Positions 1 to 8,208 of a DNA stretch of 44,683 nucleotides are shown piece after piece. Below the pieces are notes generated by a model. That model saw only the letters and a program-made list of their open reading frames with translations. It was not told the origin of the DNA and ran no database searches. The translations under genes and the position numbers were made by a program. Origin of the DNA: Hellea sp. (GTDB lineage: Bacteria; Pseudomonadota; Alphaproteobacteria; Caulobacterales; Maricaulaceae); the NCBI GenBank assembly GCA_020628425.1, contig JAHDEZ010000019.1, positions 1 to 44,683 on the forward strand, in the 5' to 3' direction. Within the stretch, counting starts at the first letter, position 1. Every line of letters begins with the position of its first letter.

Positions 1-156
1 GCGGTCTTTGGACTGCTCACGCAGGCGCTCAAACAGGCCCATCTTGTTCCAGAAAGTCAGCCATTCCGGCTCTTTCTTGGGCAGGCCCCCTCGCATGGGG
101 AAATCGGTTTGTGGTAAAAATAAAGTGTCGCGGTAATCGCGTTTCTCGTCGGTCAT
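1..156 (-). CDS. ileS: Isoleucyl-tRNA synthetase, N-terminal fragment
   Basis: The reverse strand from 156 to the left edge reads 52 codons without a stop, starting ATG. The peptide begins MTDEKRDYRDTLFLPQTDFP and continues with MRGGLPKKEPEWL, the typical class I IleRS N-terminus (the DTLxLPxTxFPMRxxLPxxEP signature). The enzyme charges tRNA-Ile in the cytoplasm. Only the N-terminal extension is in the window; the HIGH and KMSKS catalytic motifs lie beyond the left edge. The ATG has only a weak upstream GAG as ribosome-binding site. The identification rests on motif recognition and is strong for such a short piece. Confidence 0.92.
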   Translation of the reverse strand, partial: MTDEKRDYRDTLFLPQTDFPMRGGLPKKEPEWLTFWNKMGLFERLREQSKDR

Positions 157-181
157 TTATATCTCGAAAATTGTGTTGAAG

Positions 182-202
182 TCAGGATGAAGCTCCCGGC
201 AT
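182..202 (-). other. Possible 6-residue leader ORF upstream of ileS
   Basis: In the 177-base gap between ileS and the M48 gene, the best Shine-Dalgarno match (AAGGAGGG, complement of 208-215) does not serve ileS. It sits 6 bases before an ATG at 202 that opens a seven-codon frame, M-P-G-A-S-S-stop, ending 25 bases before the ileS start. The inverted repeat GCAGC-N7-GCTGC lies just upstream in the transcript. There are no Ile codons, so classical attenuation is not suggested. The rest of the gap holds a CGTATA-N6-TATACG dyad near 258-275 and nothing else recognised. Expression is unproven. Confidence 0.25.
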
Positions 203-333
203 GCAATCCCTCCTTAAACGGGGCAGCACACCGGGCTGCTAATTCGGCCCGGAATTCGTATAGACATGTATACGGCTTTCAACATGGGGCGGGGTTATCA
301 CAGCGCGCCTTAAAGTCAAATTAATTGAAAGCC

Positions 334-1401
334 TTACGGACGCTCTATGCCGTCTTCGGCCATACGGTCTTTAATGTTTTTAACCCGGTTTTGACTAAGC
401 GGGTGTGTCGAAGTCCAATTATCGGCTTCGTCCGTCTCTATTTCCTGAGCGGGGACATCGAAATTTTCGAAAAAATCGATGAGACCGTGTACAGGCTGAT
501 TAGAGGCCTTTAACAAATCATAGCTGAAATTATCAGACTCGTTTTCATGGGCCCGTGAATAACTCAGGGCCAGAATGCCGGCACCTTCTTCCATCACACC
601 TTCGATGAGTGGTCCGGCGTCGCCCGCGATCATGTTAAAAGTGGTAGCCGTGCCGACAACGCGATAAATCTGACGCAAGGAATGCTGGTTTTCCACATGA
701 CCGATTTCATGAGCCAGTATGGCGAGAATGATATGGTCTTGTGGGAATTGTTCCACCAGTTCATCTGTGACAACCACCGTTCCGCCGGGAAGGGCAAAAG
801 CATTGGGGCCGATCCCAGGTGCCGAGCGGAATTGTAAATTATATTTGAAATCACGATCGGAGGCATCGAAATCCACCTGTTCGATGTTCGCTAAAAGCCC
901 ATCAAACTGGGCGCGGATTTTTGCTTGATGTGTTGTGGAAAGTCGTGTGTCCTCTGTTGCGAACCGGTCCATCAATCGCATGATGTTTTTATCGATAGAA
1001 TAAAGGGCCTCGTCCGGGGTCATGGCCATACCGACTGTGATGAATACGGGAATGGTCAGTCGGAACAGCGAAAAAGCGAGAATAGGTGTGATGACCGCGA
1101 GCGGGGCGATAAGCCTCCAGTTCCGTTCGGTCTTAAAGACATGTCTCCAAAACGATGAGGGTTGAATTTTATCCACCGCCTCCCGGTCGTCAGTTTCAAA
1201 AACACGCCCATCAGGCAGAGTAATTTTCCGGCGGATATTGCCCAGAGGCGGGTCTATTTTAATATCCGTTTGCGGGCAGCAAAGCTGCTCGTTAAAGTCC
1301 CCGTCCAGATAAGTCGTATAAATATCGCCGTCTTTGATGGACAGCTCCGCGGGACGGCTTTTACCGGACTGAACCTCAAAAATGTCGCCTTTAATGATCA
1401 T
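334..1401 (-). CDS. M48 family membrane-associated zinc metalloprotease
   Basis: A 355-residue protein with the zinc protease motif HEIGH at residues 231-235 and a second glutamate-rich ligand segment, HENESD, at 285-290. This is the usual M48 arrangement (HExxH plus a downstream ExxxD-type Glu). Residues 1-90 form a beta-rich N-terminal domain that is not part of the protease fold. A hydrophobic segment at about 97-127 probably anchors it in the inner membrane. The C-terminal THPLSQNRV motif is also usual for the family. It lies 9 bases downstream of the YjgN-like gene on the same strand, so the two are probably one operon. The substrate is unknown; M48 enzymes often act in envelope protein quality control. 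Confidence 0.88.
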   Translation of the reverse strand: MIIKGDIFEVQSGKSRPAELSIKDGDIYTTYLDGDFNEQLCCPQTDIKIDPPLGNIRRKITLPDGRVFETDDREAVDKIQPSSFWRHVFKTERNWRLIAPLAVITPILAFSLFRLTIPVFITVGMAMTPDEALYSIDKNIMRLMDRFATEDTRLSTTHQAKIRAQFDGLLANIEQVDFDASDRDFKYNLQFRSAPGIGPNAFALPGGTVVVTDELVEQFPQDHIILAILAHEIGHVENQHSLRQIYRVVGTATTFNMIAGDAGPLIEGVMEEGAGILALSYSRAHENESDNFSYDLLKASNQPVHGLIDFFENFDVPAQEIETDEADNWTSTHPLSQNRVKNIKDRMAEDGIERP

Positions 1402-1410
1402 GCCCGTCCA

Positions 1411-2505
1411 TTAAATTCCAATGTCGATATCGAAACCGTCAATATCCGTATATTCGGCGGCTGTTACGCCGTGGGTTTCTATGACGTCACTGGAATATAC
1501 ATCCAAAGGCCCCAAGGCCAAAACCTTGGTGTTTTCAGCCATATATCGGGCAATGCGGACTCGGCCCCACGGTATCAGAAGGCCAAGAGAAAAAATTGCG
1601 GCGATGGCATTGCTAAAATAAATCCACATATAAGTGGCCGGCTCCACAGTCGATTGGAAACGATGTTTGTCATCCAGAATAGCATTGTTGAATATGATAT
1701 TGCGAACGGCGGCACGGTAAATCAGCCAGATCGTAAAGAAGATCCCGACGCTCATGAAATATCGGAAATAATACCGGATATACCATTCGGTTTCTGTTTC
1801 GATATATCGGTAGGTCTGCGGCCCCAAAATCATATTTCCAACCAAAGCCACGAATATGAAACCGATAAATAAGATAAAAAGAGTGGCAAAAAACGGCCCA
1901 TAATATTCACCAATTTTTGCGTCAAAATCAAAGTAACGATCGCCATATTTATGTTGGCGGGTGGTATATCTGTTTTTAGAACGGGTCACGAATGGATGGG
2001 CAAGATAAAGCGTGGCAAAGTTTAAAAGCCAATAGAGGCCAAAACTCAAAAATGCGCGCCAACCATTCCCTTCGAAATTAAAGCGCACATTTCGGTAACT
2101 GCTCATCCGCGCGTTAAATCTAAGCGCCCGGGACACAAAAATTCCAATCAGAAGAAACAATATCACATAGAGGCCGATATATGCGTTCACGCTGACACTT
2201 TGCAAAAAATAAGATAAACCCAGAAAGCCAACGACAATTAGACGTCCAATGAGGATCTGCTGACCCTCAGCGTGATAGTCAAAATTCTGACCATCTAAAA
2301 ACGTATTTCCGTAAAAATATTTCTTATTCCGAACTTTGGCCCAGGCCGTATACACGCCAAGCGTTGCTATGCTCAACAGGACATTGACAATCCATATGCC
2401 GAAATATTCCTTGGCTGAGCCCCTGAACACAATGTCATGACGCGCATAATCAATTGTCGGACGGTTTTGCGTCTCTTGGACAAATTCTGTTAACGCGTCA
2501 GTCAT
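1411..2505 (-). CDS. YjgN family (DUF898) membrane protein
   Basis: A 364-residue polytopic protein with about seven hydrophobic segments. DUF898/YjgN features are visible: FRGSAKEYFGIWIVNVLLS near the N-terminus, GVYTAWAKVRNKKYFYGNTF, and a second copy of the theme near the end (LGLLIPWGRVRIARYMAENT). The repeated 'W(A/G)(K/R)VR...Y' blocks suggest an internal duplication. The start ATG at 2505 has a good GGGGGA ribosome-binding site. The function of YjgN is not established. The adjacent M48 protease, 9 bases downstream, suggests they work together in the inner membrane; that link is inference from gene order. Confidence 0.85.
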   Translation of the reverse strand: MTDALTEFVQETQNRPTIDYARHDIVFRGSAKEYFGIWIVNVLLSIATLGVYTAWAKVRNKKYFYGNTFLDGQNFDYHAEGQQILIGRLIVVGFLGLSYFLQSVSVNAYIGLYVILFLLIGIFVSRALRFNARMSSYRNVRFNFEGNGWRAFLSFGLYWLLNFATLYLAHPFVTRSKNRYTTRQHKYGDRYFDFDAKIGEYYGPFFATLFILFIGFIFVALVGNMILGPQTYRYIETETEWYIRYYFRYFMSVGIFFTIWLIYRAAVRNIIFNNAILDDKHRFQSTVEPATYMWIYFSNAIAAIFSLGLLIPWGRVRIARYMAENTKVLALGPLDVYSSDVIETHGVTAAEYTDIDGFDIDIGI

Positions 2506-2557
2506 TGGAATCCCCCACCGTAATAATTGCTCCGGTTTTGGGGTTAAAATGTCAAGA

Positions 2558-2914
2558 TTATTTTTGGCGGCGCCTGTGGAGATCTGCTTTGATCCGGGCC
2601 AGTGAGAACCCGATTTGTTTAATGCTCATTTGCGCGGGGAGGGTCGATAATGATTTGGGATAAACGCCCGCAAACTCGGTCTTGAGCTGTTGGTGCATTG
2701 TTCTGATCATGTAGAGGTGCCCGCCGCGTACGAAAATGTAGTAAAAGGTAAAAAATCCAACAATTACGGCAATTTCGTCCATATCCTGTCCGGCATTGAG
2801 TAGAAAACGCGAAAGGGTGAGGACGAAAAGAAGTAATAAAACGGCTGGCATAACATATCGCCTCGTCCAGTAACGCCAGGTCAAATAGTAATTTTCCAGT
2901 CTATCGATCGTCAT
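2558..2914 (-). CDS. Small two-TM membrane protein of unknown function
   Basis: A 118-residue protein when started at the ATG at 2914, which overlaps the stop of the upstream YcgN-like gene as ATGA, a typical translational coupling arrangement. Two transmembrane segments are visible at about residues 20-40 (VMPAVLLLLFVLTLSRFLL) and 47-68 (IAVIVGFFTFYYIFV). They are followed by a basic cytoplasmic tail ending RRRQK. I do not recognise the family. Its position after the cysteine-cluster protein suggests co-expression. A longer in-frame reading from 2944 exists but would overlap the upstream gene more deeply and is less likely. Confidence 0.7.
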   Translation of the reverse strand: MTIDRLENYYLTWRYWTRRYVMPAVLLLLFVLTLSRFLLNAGQDMDEIAVIVGFFTFYYIFVRGGHLYMIRTMHQQLKTEFAGVYPKSLSTLPAQMSIKQIGFSLARIKADLHRRRQK

Positions 2915-3384
2915 CAAGGTCCAATGTCCGGCTCTCCCGGCCATACCACCAAACGGTGGGGCAGGTCGTCTTCTTTGACCAGGGTTTCACAGGTTACAGC
3001 ATCTTGTACGCTCATGCCCGCATTATGGATGCTATCCCGAGAGCCGGAAATTAAATGATGATGTTCGGGCAGGTCTTTGCCCTGCGCGATCAATCGATAA
3101 GCACAGGTCTGTGGCATCCAATGCAATTTATCCACATTATCCGGCGTTAAGGTTACGCAATCGGGAACTTTGACGGAGCGGTTTGTGTAATCGGTACATT
3201 GACAGGTTTCGGGGTTAAACAGCTTGCAGACCACATCGGTGATGTAGATGGCGCCGGTGTCTTCGTCCTCGAGGCGGATACAGCAGCACTTGCCGCAACC
3301 ATCACACAGGCTTTCCCATTCCTCGCGGCTCATTTCAGTCAGGGATTTAGTTTTCCAGAAGGGTAAATTTTTTTCTTGAGTCAT
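2914..3384 (-). CDS. YcgN/UPF0260 family cysteine-cluster protein
   Basis: A 156-residue protein with the cluster CDGCGKCCC near residues 28-36. Conserved cysteines follow in the segments VVCKLFNPETCQCTDY and VPDCV, and then MPQTCAYRLIAQGKDLPEHH. This is the pattern of the YcgN (UPF0260) family, within the wider CxxCxxCC group thought to bind metal or an iron-sulfur cluster. The conserved 'W.PGEPD' near the C-terminus also fits. The molecular role is unknown. It is divergently transcribed from the penicillin-binding protein gene, with a 47-base gap that must hold both promoters, and is coupled to the next gene by ATGA. Confidence 0.88.
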   Translation of the reverse strand: MTQEKNLPFWKTKSLTEMSREEWESLCDGCGKCCCIRLEDEDTGAIYITDVVCKLFNPETCQCTDYTNRSVKVPDCVTLTPDNVDKLHWMPQTCAYRLIAQGKDLPEHHHLISGSRDSIHNAGMSVQDAVTCETLVKEDDLPHRLVVWPGEPDIGP

Positions 3385-3431
3385 GCATCGCTCTCTAGCC
3401 TAATGAAGCAAACTGGGCTAGCTATTTGGGT

Positions 3432-5462
3432 ATGACAACTTTTCGCGCCGATATCGAAGCTGCGAATGACAATGACACCAGACGCCGCTGGCGGATTGCG
3501 CTCATTGTTTTGTCTGTTCTGCTGCTCGTTGGAACCGTGACCTATATCAAGGTTCGAAACTATCTGTTTGAAGGTCTGCCAGACCTGCCGACTAAGGAGG
3601 TGATGTGGGAGCTCAACCTTCAGCCCAATTCGACCCTGCTCGATAGTGACGGTCGTATTATCGGTCATAGAGGCCCGCATGTGGGACGGCCGATGAAACT
3701 CGACGAGCTGCCTAAACACTTACCGGCAGCGTTTTTGGCCATTGAGGACGAACGGTTTTACGAACATGCAGGTATCGACCGGAAAGCCATTTTGCGGGCC
3801 TTATTTGAGAACACAAAATCCGGCAGAACGGTCCAAGGTGGTTCGACCCTGACACAGCAACTTGTCAAAAATATGCTTTTGACGTCAGACCGGAACTACA
3901 AGCGTAAATTCCAGGAGATGTGGCTGGCCTATGAAATGGAAGCCACACTGACTAAGCCGGAAATCCTGGAGCTTTATTTGAACCGTATTCCGCTGGGGTT
4001 GCAAACCTTTGGCGTTGAAGCGGCGTCTCAGCAATATTTCGGGAAATCCGCCAGTGAGGTGACTTTGGCAGAAGCTGCTTTGCTGGCTGCGCTGCCTAAG
4101 GCGCCGTCCAAATATGATCCGACCCGAAATTTCGAGGGGGCGTGGGAACGGGCCAAGCTTGTACTACAAAACATGCACGCCAATAACATGATTTCGATCA
4201 CGCAGATGTCTGAGGCAGAAACCAATCCACCGGTTATTCAGGACAGGATCGTCATGGCATTGGACCCGGACCAAGTCGGGCACTTCTTTGACTATGCGGA
4301 TAAACGGGCCAAAGAGCTTGTCGGCAGCGATGTCAAAGATCTGGTGATTACGACAACTCTTGATCCAGTGTTGCAGGTTGCAGCGCAGGAAAGTCTCATA
4401 AAAATTCTCGATCGCTCTGGTAAAAACCGGAATGTAGAGGACGGGGCCGTTGTTCTGATTGAAAATAATAGCGGTGCCATTCGGGCTATGGCAGGCGGTC
4501 GGAGCTATGCGGACAGTAAATTTAACCGCGCCACACAAGCCCAACGTCAACCTGGATCTTCTTTCAAAGTTTTTGTTTATGCGGCAGCCTTGGAAAAAGG
4601 GTTCACGCCGGGAACGCCGCGCAATGACCGGCGTGTTGTCATCGGACCGGATAATTGGGCGCCGGAGAATTATACAAAGCGTTATCGCGGGCCCATGACT
4701 ATCGCCGAAGCGCTCAAACATTCTATAAATACAATTGCAGCTCAGGTTGGGGCGGAAATTGGTCCCAGCGAGGTCATAAAACTGGCCAAACGTTTTGGTA
4801 TTCGCAGTCCTTTGAAAAATACTTATTCTTTGGCTTTGGGTACATCTGAGGTCAACTTACTGGAGTTGACCTCGGCCTATACGGTTTTTGCTAATGGTGG
4901 TCTGAGACGTCAAAGCTATTTCATCACGGAAATTCGGAACACGGCCGGCGATGTTTTATATAAAAGAAAAGAACGCACGCCGGAGCGAGTTTACGCCAAG
5001 GCGTATTCGGATCAGATGGTCGAAATGATGTCGGAAACCATTCGAACTGGAACGGCACGCGGGGCTCAAATGGGGAGCCGGGAAGTCGCGGGTAAGACCG
5101 GGACCTCACAGGACTATATTGACGGTTGGTTTGTTGGCTTCTCAGCCGATTTTACGGCCGGCGTCTGGATGGGAAATAATGATAATTCATCCATGTGGAA
5201 AGTCACCGGGGGATTGTTGCCCGCAGATGTCTGGAAAGAATTCATGCTCAAAGTCCATCAGGACAGGAAAAAAACGCCTTTACTTATTCGCGCCGATACA
5301 CCTGAGGATGCTGAGAACAGGCGACGTATGGATTTTTATGCCGGACTGACGCAAACGCTGGAAGAAGAACGTAATCTGGCCGCGGGCATTCCTATTCGGA
5401 CAACAGGACGTCCCTTTGAGGAAACTCAGAATACACCACCAGGTAGCAGTGCAGGTGAATAA
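3432..5462 (+). CDS. Class A penicillin-binding protein (transglycosylase/transpeptidase)
   Basis: A bifunctional peptidoglycan synthase of 676 residues from the ATG at 3432; a TTG six bases earlier is possible. One TM helix lies at about residues 21-38. The GT51 glycosyltransferase domain follows, with EDERFYEHAGID (105-116, catalytic Glu), GGSTLTQQLVKN (137-148), and the LELYLNRIPLG block (179-189). The transpeptidase domain carries SSFK (376-379, acylated Ser), SIN (431-433) and KTGTS (555-559). It polymerises glycan strands and cross-links stem peptides in the periplasm. It is shorter than PBP1a with an OB insert, and resembles the short PBP1A/PbpC-like alphaproteobacterial type. It is a single gene, followed by an unrelated gene 86 bases on. 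Confidence 0.95.
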   Translation: MTTFRADIEAANDNDTRRRWRIALIVLSVLLLVGTVTYIKVRNYLFEGLPDLPTKEVMWELNLQPNSTLLDSDGRIIGHRGPHVGRPMKLDELPKHLPAAFLAIEDERFYEHAGIDRKAILRALFENTKSGRTVQGGSTLTQQLVKNMLLTSDRNYKRKFQEMWLAYEMEATLTKPEILELYLNRIPLGLQTFGVEAASQQYFGKSASEVTLAEAALLAALPKAPSKYDPTRNFEGAWERAKLVLQNMHANNMISITQMSEAETNPPVIQDRIVMALDPDQVGHFFDYADKRAKELVGSDVKDLVITTTLDPVLQVAAQESLIKILDRSGKNRNVEDGAVVLIENNSGAIRAMAGGRSYADSKFNRATQAQRQPGSSFKVFVYAAALEKGFTPGTPRNDRRVVIGPDNWAPENYTKRYRGPMTIAEALKHSINTIAAQVGAEIGPSEVIKLAKRFGIRSPLKNTYSLALGTSEVNLLELTSAYTVFANGGLRRQSYFITEIRNTAGDVLYKRKERTPERVYAKAYSDQMVEMMSETIRTGTARGAQMGSREVAGKTGTSQDYIDGWFVGFSADFTAGVWMGNNDNSSMWKVTGGLLPADVWKEFMLKVHQDRKKTPLLIRADTPEDAENRRRMDFYAGLTQTLEEERNLAAGIPIRTTGRPFEETQNTPPGSSAGE

Positions 5463-5548
5463 ACCTGAAAAAGTAAGGGTTTAGTAAGCCTTCCGAAAGC
5501 TCTTTTTAACGGAATGTTGTCATAGAGCCCTGTAAATTGGGGTTCACA

Positions 5549-6169
5549 ATGGACAGTGCAAAAGAGATATACGGTCAGTTACCGTCGCTTGAAACGCTCA
5601 GCAAAGAATATATTCAGCAGTCGAAATATATTCTCAATGCAGCGATTATCGAGGTCCTGCGCGATAAAAACCCTGACGATGTCGCCAAAGCCAAAGCCAC
5701 GATTTTCGAGATCCTCGAAAGTGAAGAGGTGATTTATGACCCCATCAAATATACATTGATTGATGGACGATTTTTGGATGGAGCTGCTGAACTGGCGTAT
5801 TTGGCTCGGCGTTCCCCAGATCTTGCGCCTGAACTATATCGGCAATCAGGTGTGTTGTTCGCGCCGTTTATGGCATTAAAGGCGATCCAGTCTTTTGAGC
5901 AGGCCGAAACTCATGACGCAGATTTATCTCATCATCATAGTCAGATTGCCAGACTATATGAAAAGTTAGGTGATGAAAAATCTCAGGCCCGTCACGAAAA
6001 ACTCAACGCCGTCTTTTTGAAGGCACATCCAGAGTTTAAGCCAAATCAGTTGCAGGATAAAAAGCAGAGTGCCGTATATGCATCGAATGTCAATGTTCTG
6101 CCCATTACTCTGGGGCGTGATGGCAAGTCCAAATTCAAATCCAATCTGAACCTCAATCTGGACTCATAA
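5549..6169 (+). CDS. Hypothetical helical protein
   Basis: A 206-residue soluble protein started at the ATG at 5549, with GGGG about 7 bases upstream; a TTG at 5537 is a weaker alternative. I do not recognise the family. It is largely alpha-helical and acidic. A segment around residues 100-160 (FMALKAIQSFEQAE, then HHSQIARLYEKLGDEKSQARHEK) resembles TPR-like helical hairpins. There is no signal peptide or membrane helix. The C-terminal 30 residues are low-complexity (KFKSNLNLNLDS). It follows the penicillin-binding protein on the same strand and ends at a strong bidirectional terminator. No function is proposed. Confidence 0.7.
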   Translation: MDSAKEIYGQLPSLETLSKEYIQQSKYILNAAIIEVLRDKNPDDVAKAKATIFEILESEEVIYDPIKYTLIDGRFLDGAAELAYLARRSPDLAPELYRQSGVLFAPFMALKAIQSFEQAETHDADLSHHHSQIARLYEKLGDEKSQARHEKLNAVFLKAHPEFKPNQLQDKKQSAVYASNVNVLPITLGRDGKSKFKSNLNLNLDS

Positions 6170-6171
6170 AA

Positions 6172-6193
6172 AAACAGGCCCGAAGGCCTGTTT
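6172..6193. terminator. Bidirectional intrinsic terminator between convergent genes
   Basis: A perfect hairpin: AAACAGGCC (6172-6180), loop CGAA, GGCCTGTTT (6185-6193). It is flanked by A-rich sequence on the left and T-rich on the right, so it can stop transcription in both directions. It separates the hypothetical gene ending at 6169 from aqpZ, which ends at 6216 on the other strand. Confidence 0.9.
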
Positions 6194-6215
6194 GTTCTTA
6201 GATATTTAGCTGATC

Positions 6216-6899
6216 TTAGTCGTTATTTTCGAGCATGCCTGAGCGGAACAGAACACCCGCAAGACCGGCACCGATTAGTGGTGCAACGATGAACAACCAA
6301 AGCTGCTTCATGGCGTCCATGTGGAACAGAGCCGGGCCGAAAGACCGTGCCGGGTTAACAGATGTGCCTGTGATCTTGATGCCGACCAAGTGAATAACCC
6401 ATAGCGCCAGACCAATAGCCAGACCTGCGACAGCCGGATGACCACCTTTTCCGTGCGTCACGCCGAGAATGGTGACAAGGAACAGGAATGTCGCGACCAC
6501 TTCAAAAACAAAGGCAGCAGTCATGTTATAGCCACCGCCATAGTCAGCACCCCAGCCATTTGTACCCATTCCGCCAGCAGCAGAAACGCCGTCTGCTGTG
6601 TTTGTCGCAATCAGATACAGAATAGCGGCACCAACGGTCGCGCCGATAAACTGAGCGATCCAGTATTGAATCATATCGCCAACACTCATACGCCCGGCCA
6701 CCATAGCGCCGAAAGACACGGCGGGATTAATGTGACAGCCTGATATGGCACCGATACCGTAGGCCATGGCGACAATCGCCAAACCAAAAGCAGCGGCAAT
6801 ACCTGCCGTTCCTATTTCAGCGCCAGCGAATATCGCGGCACCACAACCAAAAAACACCAGCGCAGCTGTGCCGATGACTTCAGCAACCATTTTTTTCAT
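6216..6899 (-). CDS. aqpZ: Aquaporin Z (MIP family water channel)
   Basis: A 227-residue integral membrane protein with six hydrophobic helices and the two half-helix NPA signatures: CHINPAVSFG in the first half and TSVNPARSFGPAL in the second. Arg follows the second NPA, as in the aromatic/arginine selectivity filter. HLVGIKITGTSVNPARSFGP is the AqpZ type, so water rather than glycerol is the likely substrate. Start ATG 6899 has GGGAGGAAA a few bases before it. It is monocistronic by appearance: a terminator lies downstream and a divergent AT-rich promoter region is shared with mdh. Confidence 0.95.
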   Translation of the reverse strand: MKKMVAEVIGTAALVFFGCGAAIFAGAEIGTAGIAAAFGLAIVAMAYGIGAISGCHINPAVSFGAMVAGRMSVGDMIQYWIAQFIGATVGAAILYLIATNTADGVSAAGGMGTNGWGADYGGGYNMTAAFVFEVVATFLFLVTILGVTHGKGGHPAVAGLAIGLALWVIHLVGIKITGTSVNPARSFGPALFHMDAMKQLWLFIVAPLIGAGLAGVLFRSGMLENND

Positions 6900-6951
6900 A
6901 AGTTTCCTCCCCTAAAATGTTGCATGGAAATAGTATTCCAACCTCCGAGTC

Positions 6952-7007
6952 TTAACAATAGTTAACTGAACGTCACATAAACCGATTATAATCAACTATA
7001 GATAGTT
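6952..7007. promoter_or_regulatory. AT-rich dyads in the aqpZ-mdh divergent promoter region
   Basis: The 197-base divergent gap carries a run of symmetrical AT-rich elements. They are TTAA-N6-TTAA (6952-6965), the perfect palindrome GATTATAATC (6984-6993), and directly after it AACTAT-AG-ATAGTT (6994-7007). The TTAA pair resembles a CtrA site but has a 6-base rather than a 7-base spacer. These may be promoter elements or operators for either gene. No factor can be named from sequence alone. Confidence 0.35.
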
Positions 7008-7072
7008 TAAATTAGTCGCAAATCTGACCATTGCGACTCAAACGTCAAGCGCGTAAAGAGGCTCCAATTTAG

Positions 7073-8065
<993 letters not shown>

Positions 8066-8090
8066 GTCTCTCCAAGGTTACAAAGATTAA

Positions 8091-8118
8091 ACCCGCGCCC
8101 AAGGGCGCGGGTTTTTTT
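8091..8118 (+). terminator. Intrinsic terminator of mdh
   Basis: A GC-rich 10-base stem, ACCCGCGCCC (8091-8100), an AA turn and GGGCGCGGGT (8103-8112), continues into a run of T. This is a textbook rho-independent terminator 25 bases after the mdh stop codon. Confidence 0.93.
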
Positions 8119-8208
8119 ATTGTTCAATGCGTGAACGCACACGAGATGCGTTAAATTCGTAAATCCCTGGTATGAATTCGAGAAAAGTCGATTAACCTTT
8201 GTTTACGA

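Noticed and set aside
1162..1872. Plus-strand frame of 236 codons across the M48/YjgN junction
   Set aside because: Spans two real genes in antisense, has no ribosome-binding site and shows no protein family features.
8191..8205. TTAA-N7-TTAC, a near CtrA site
   Set aside because: It lies between the convergent ends of mdh and the porin gene, where no promoter is expected, and one half-site is imperfect.
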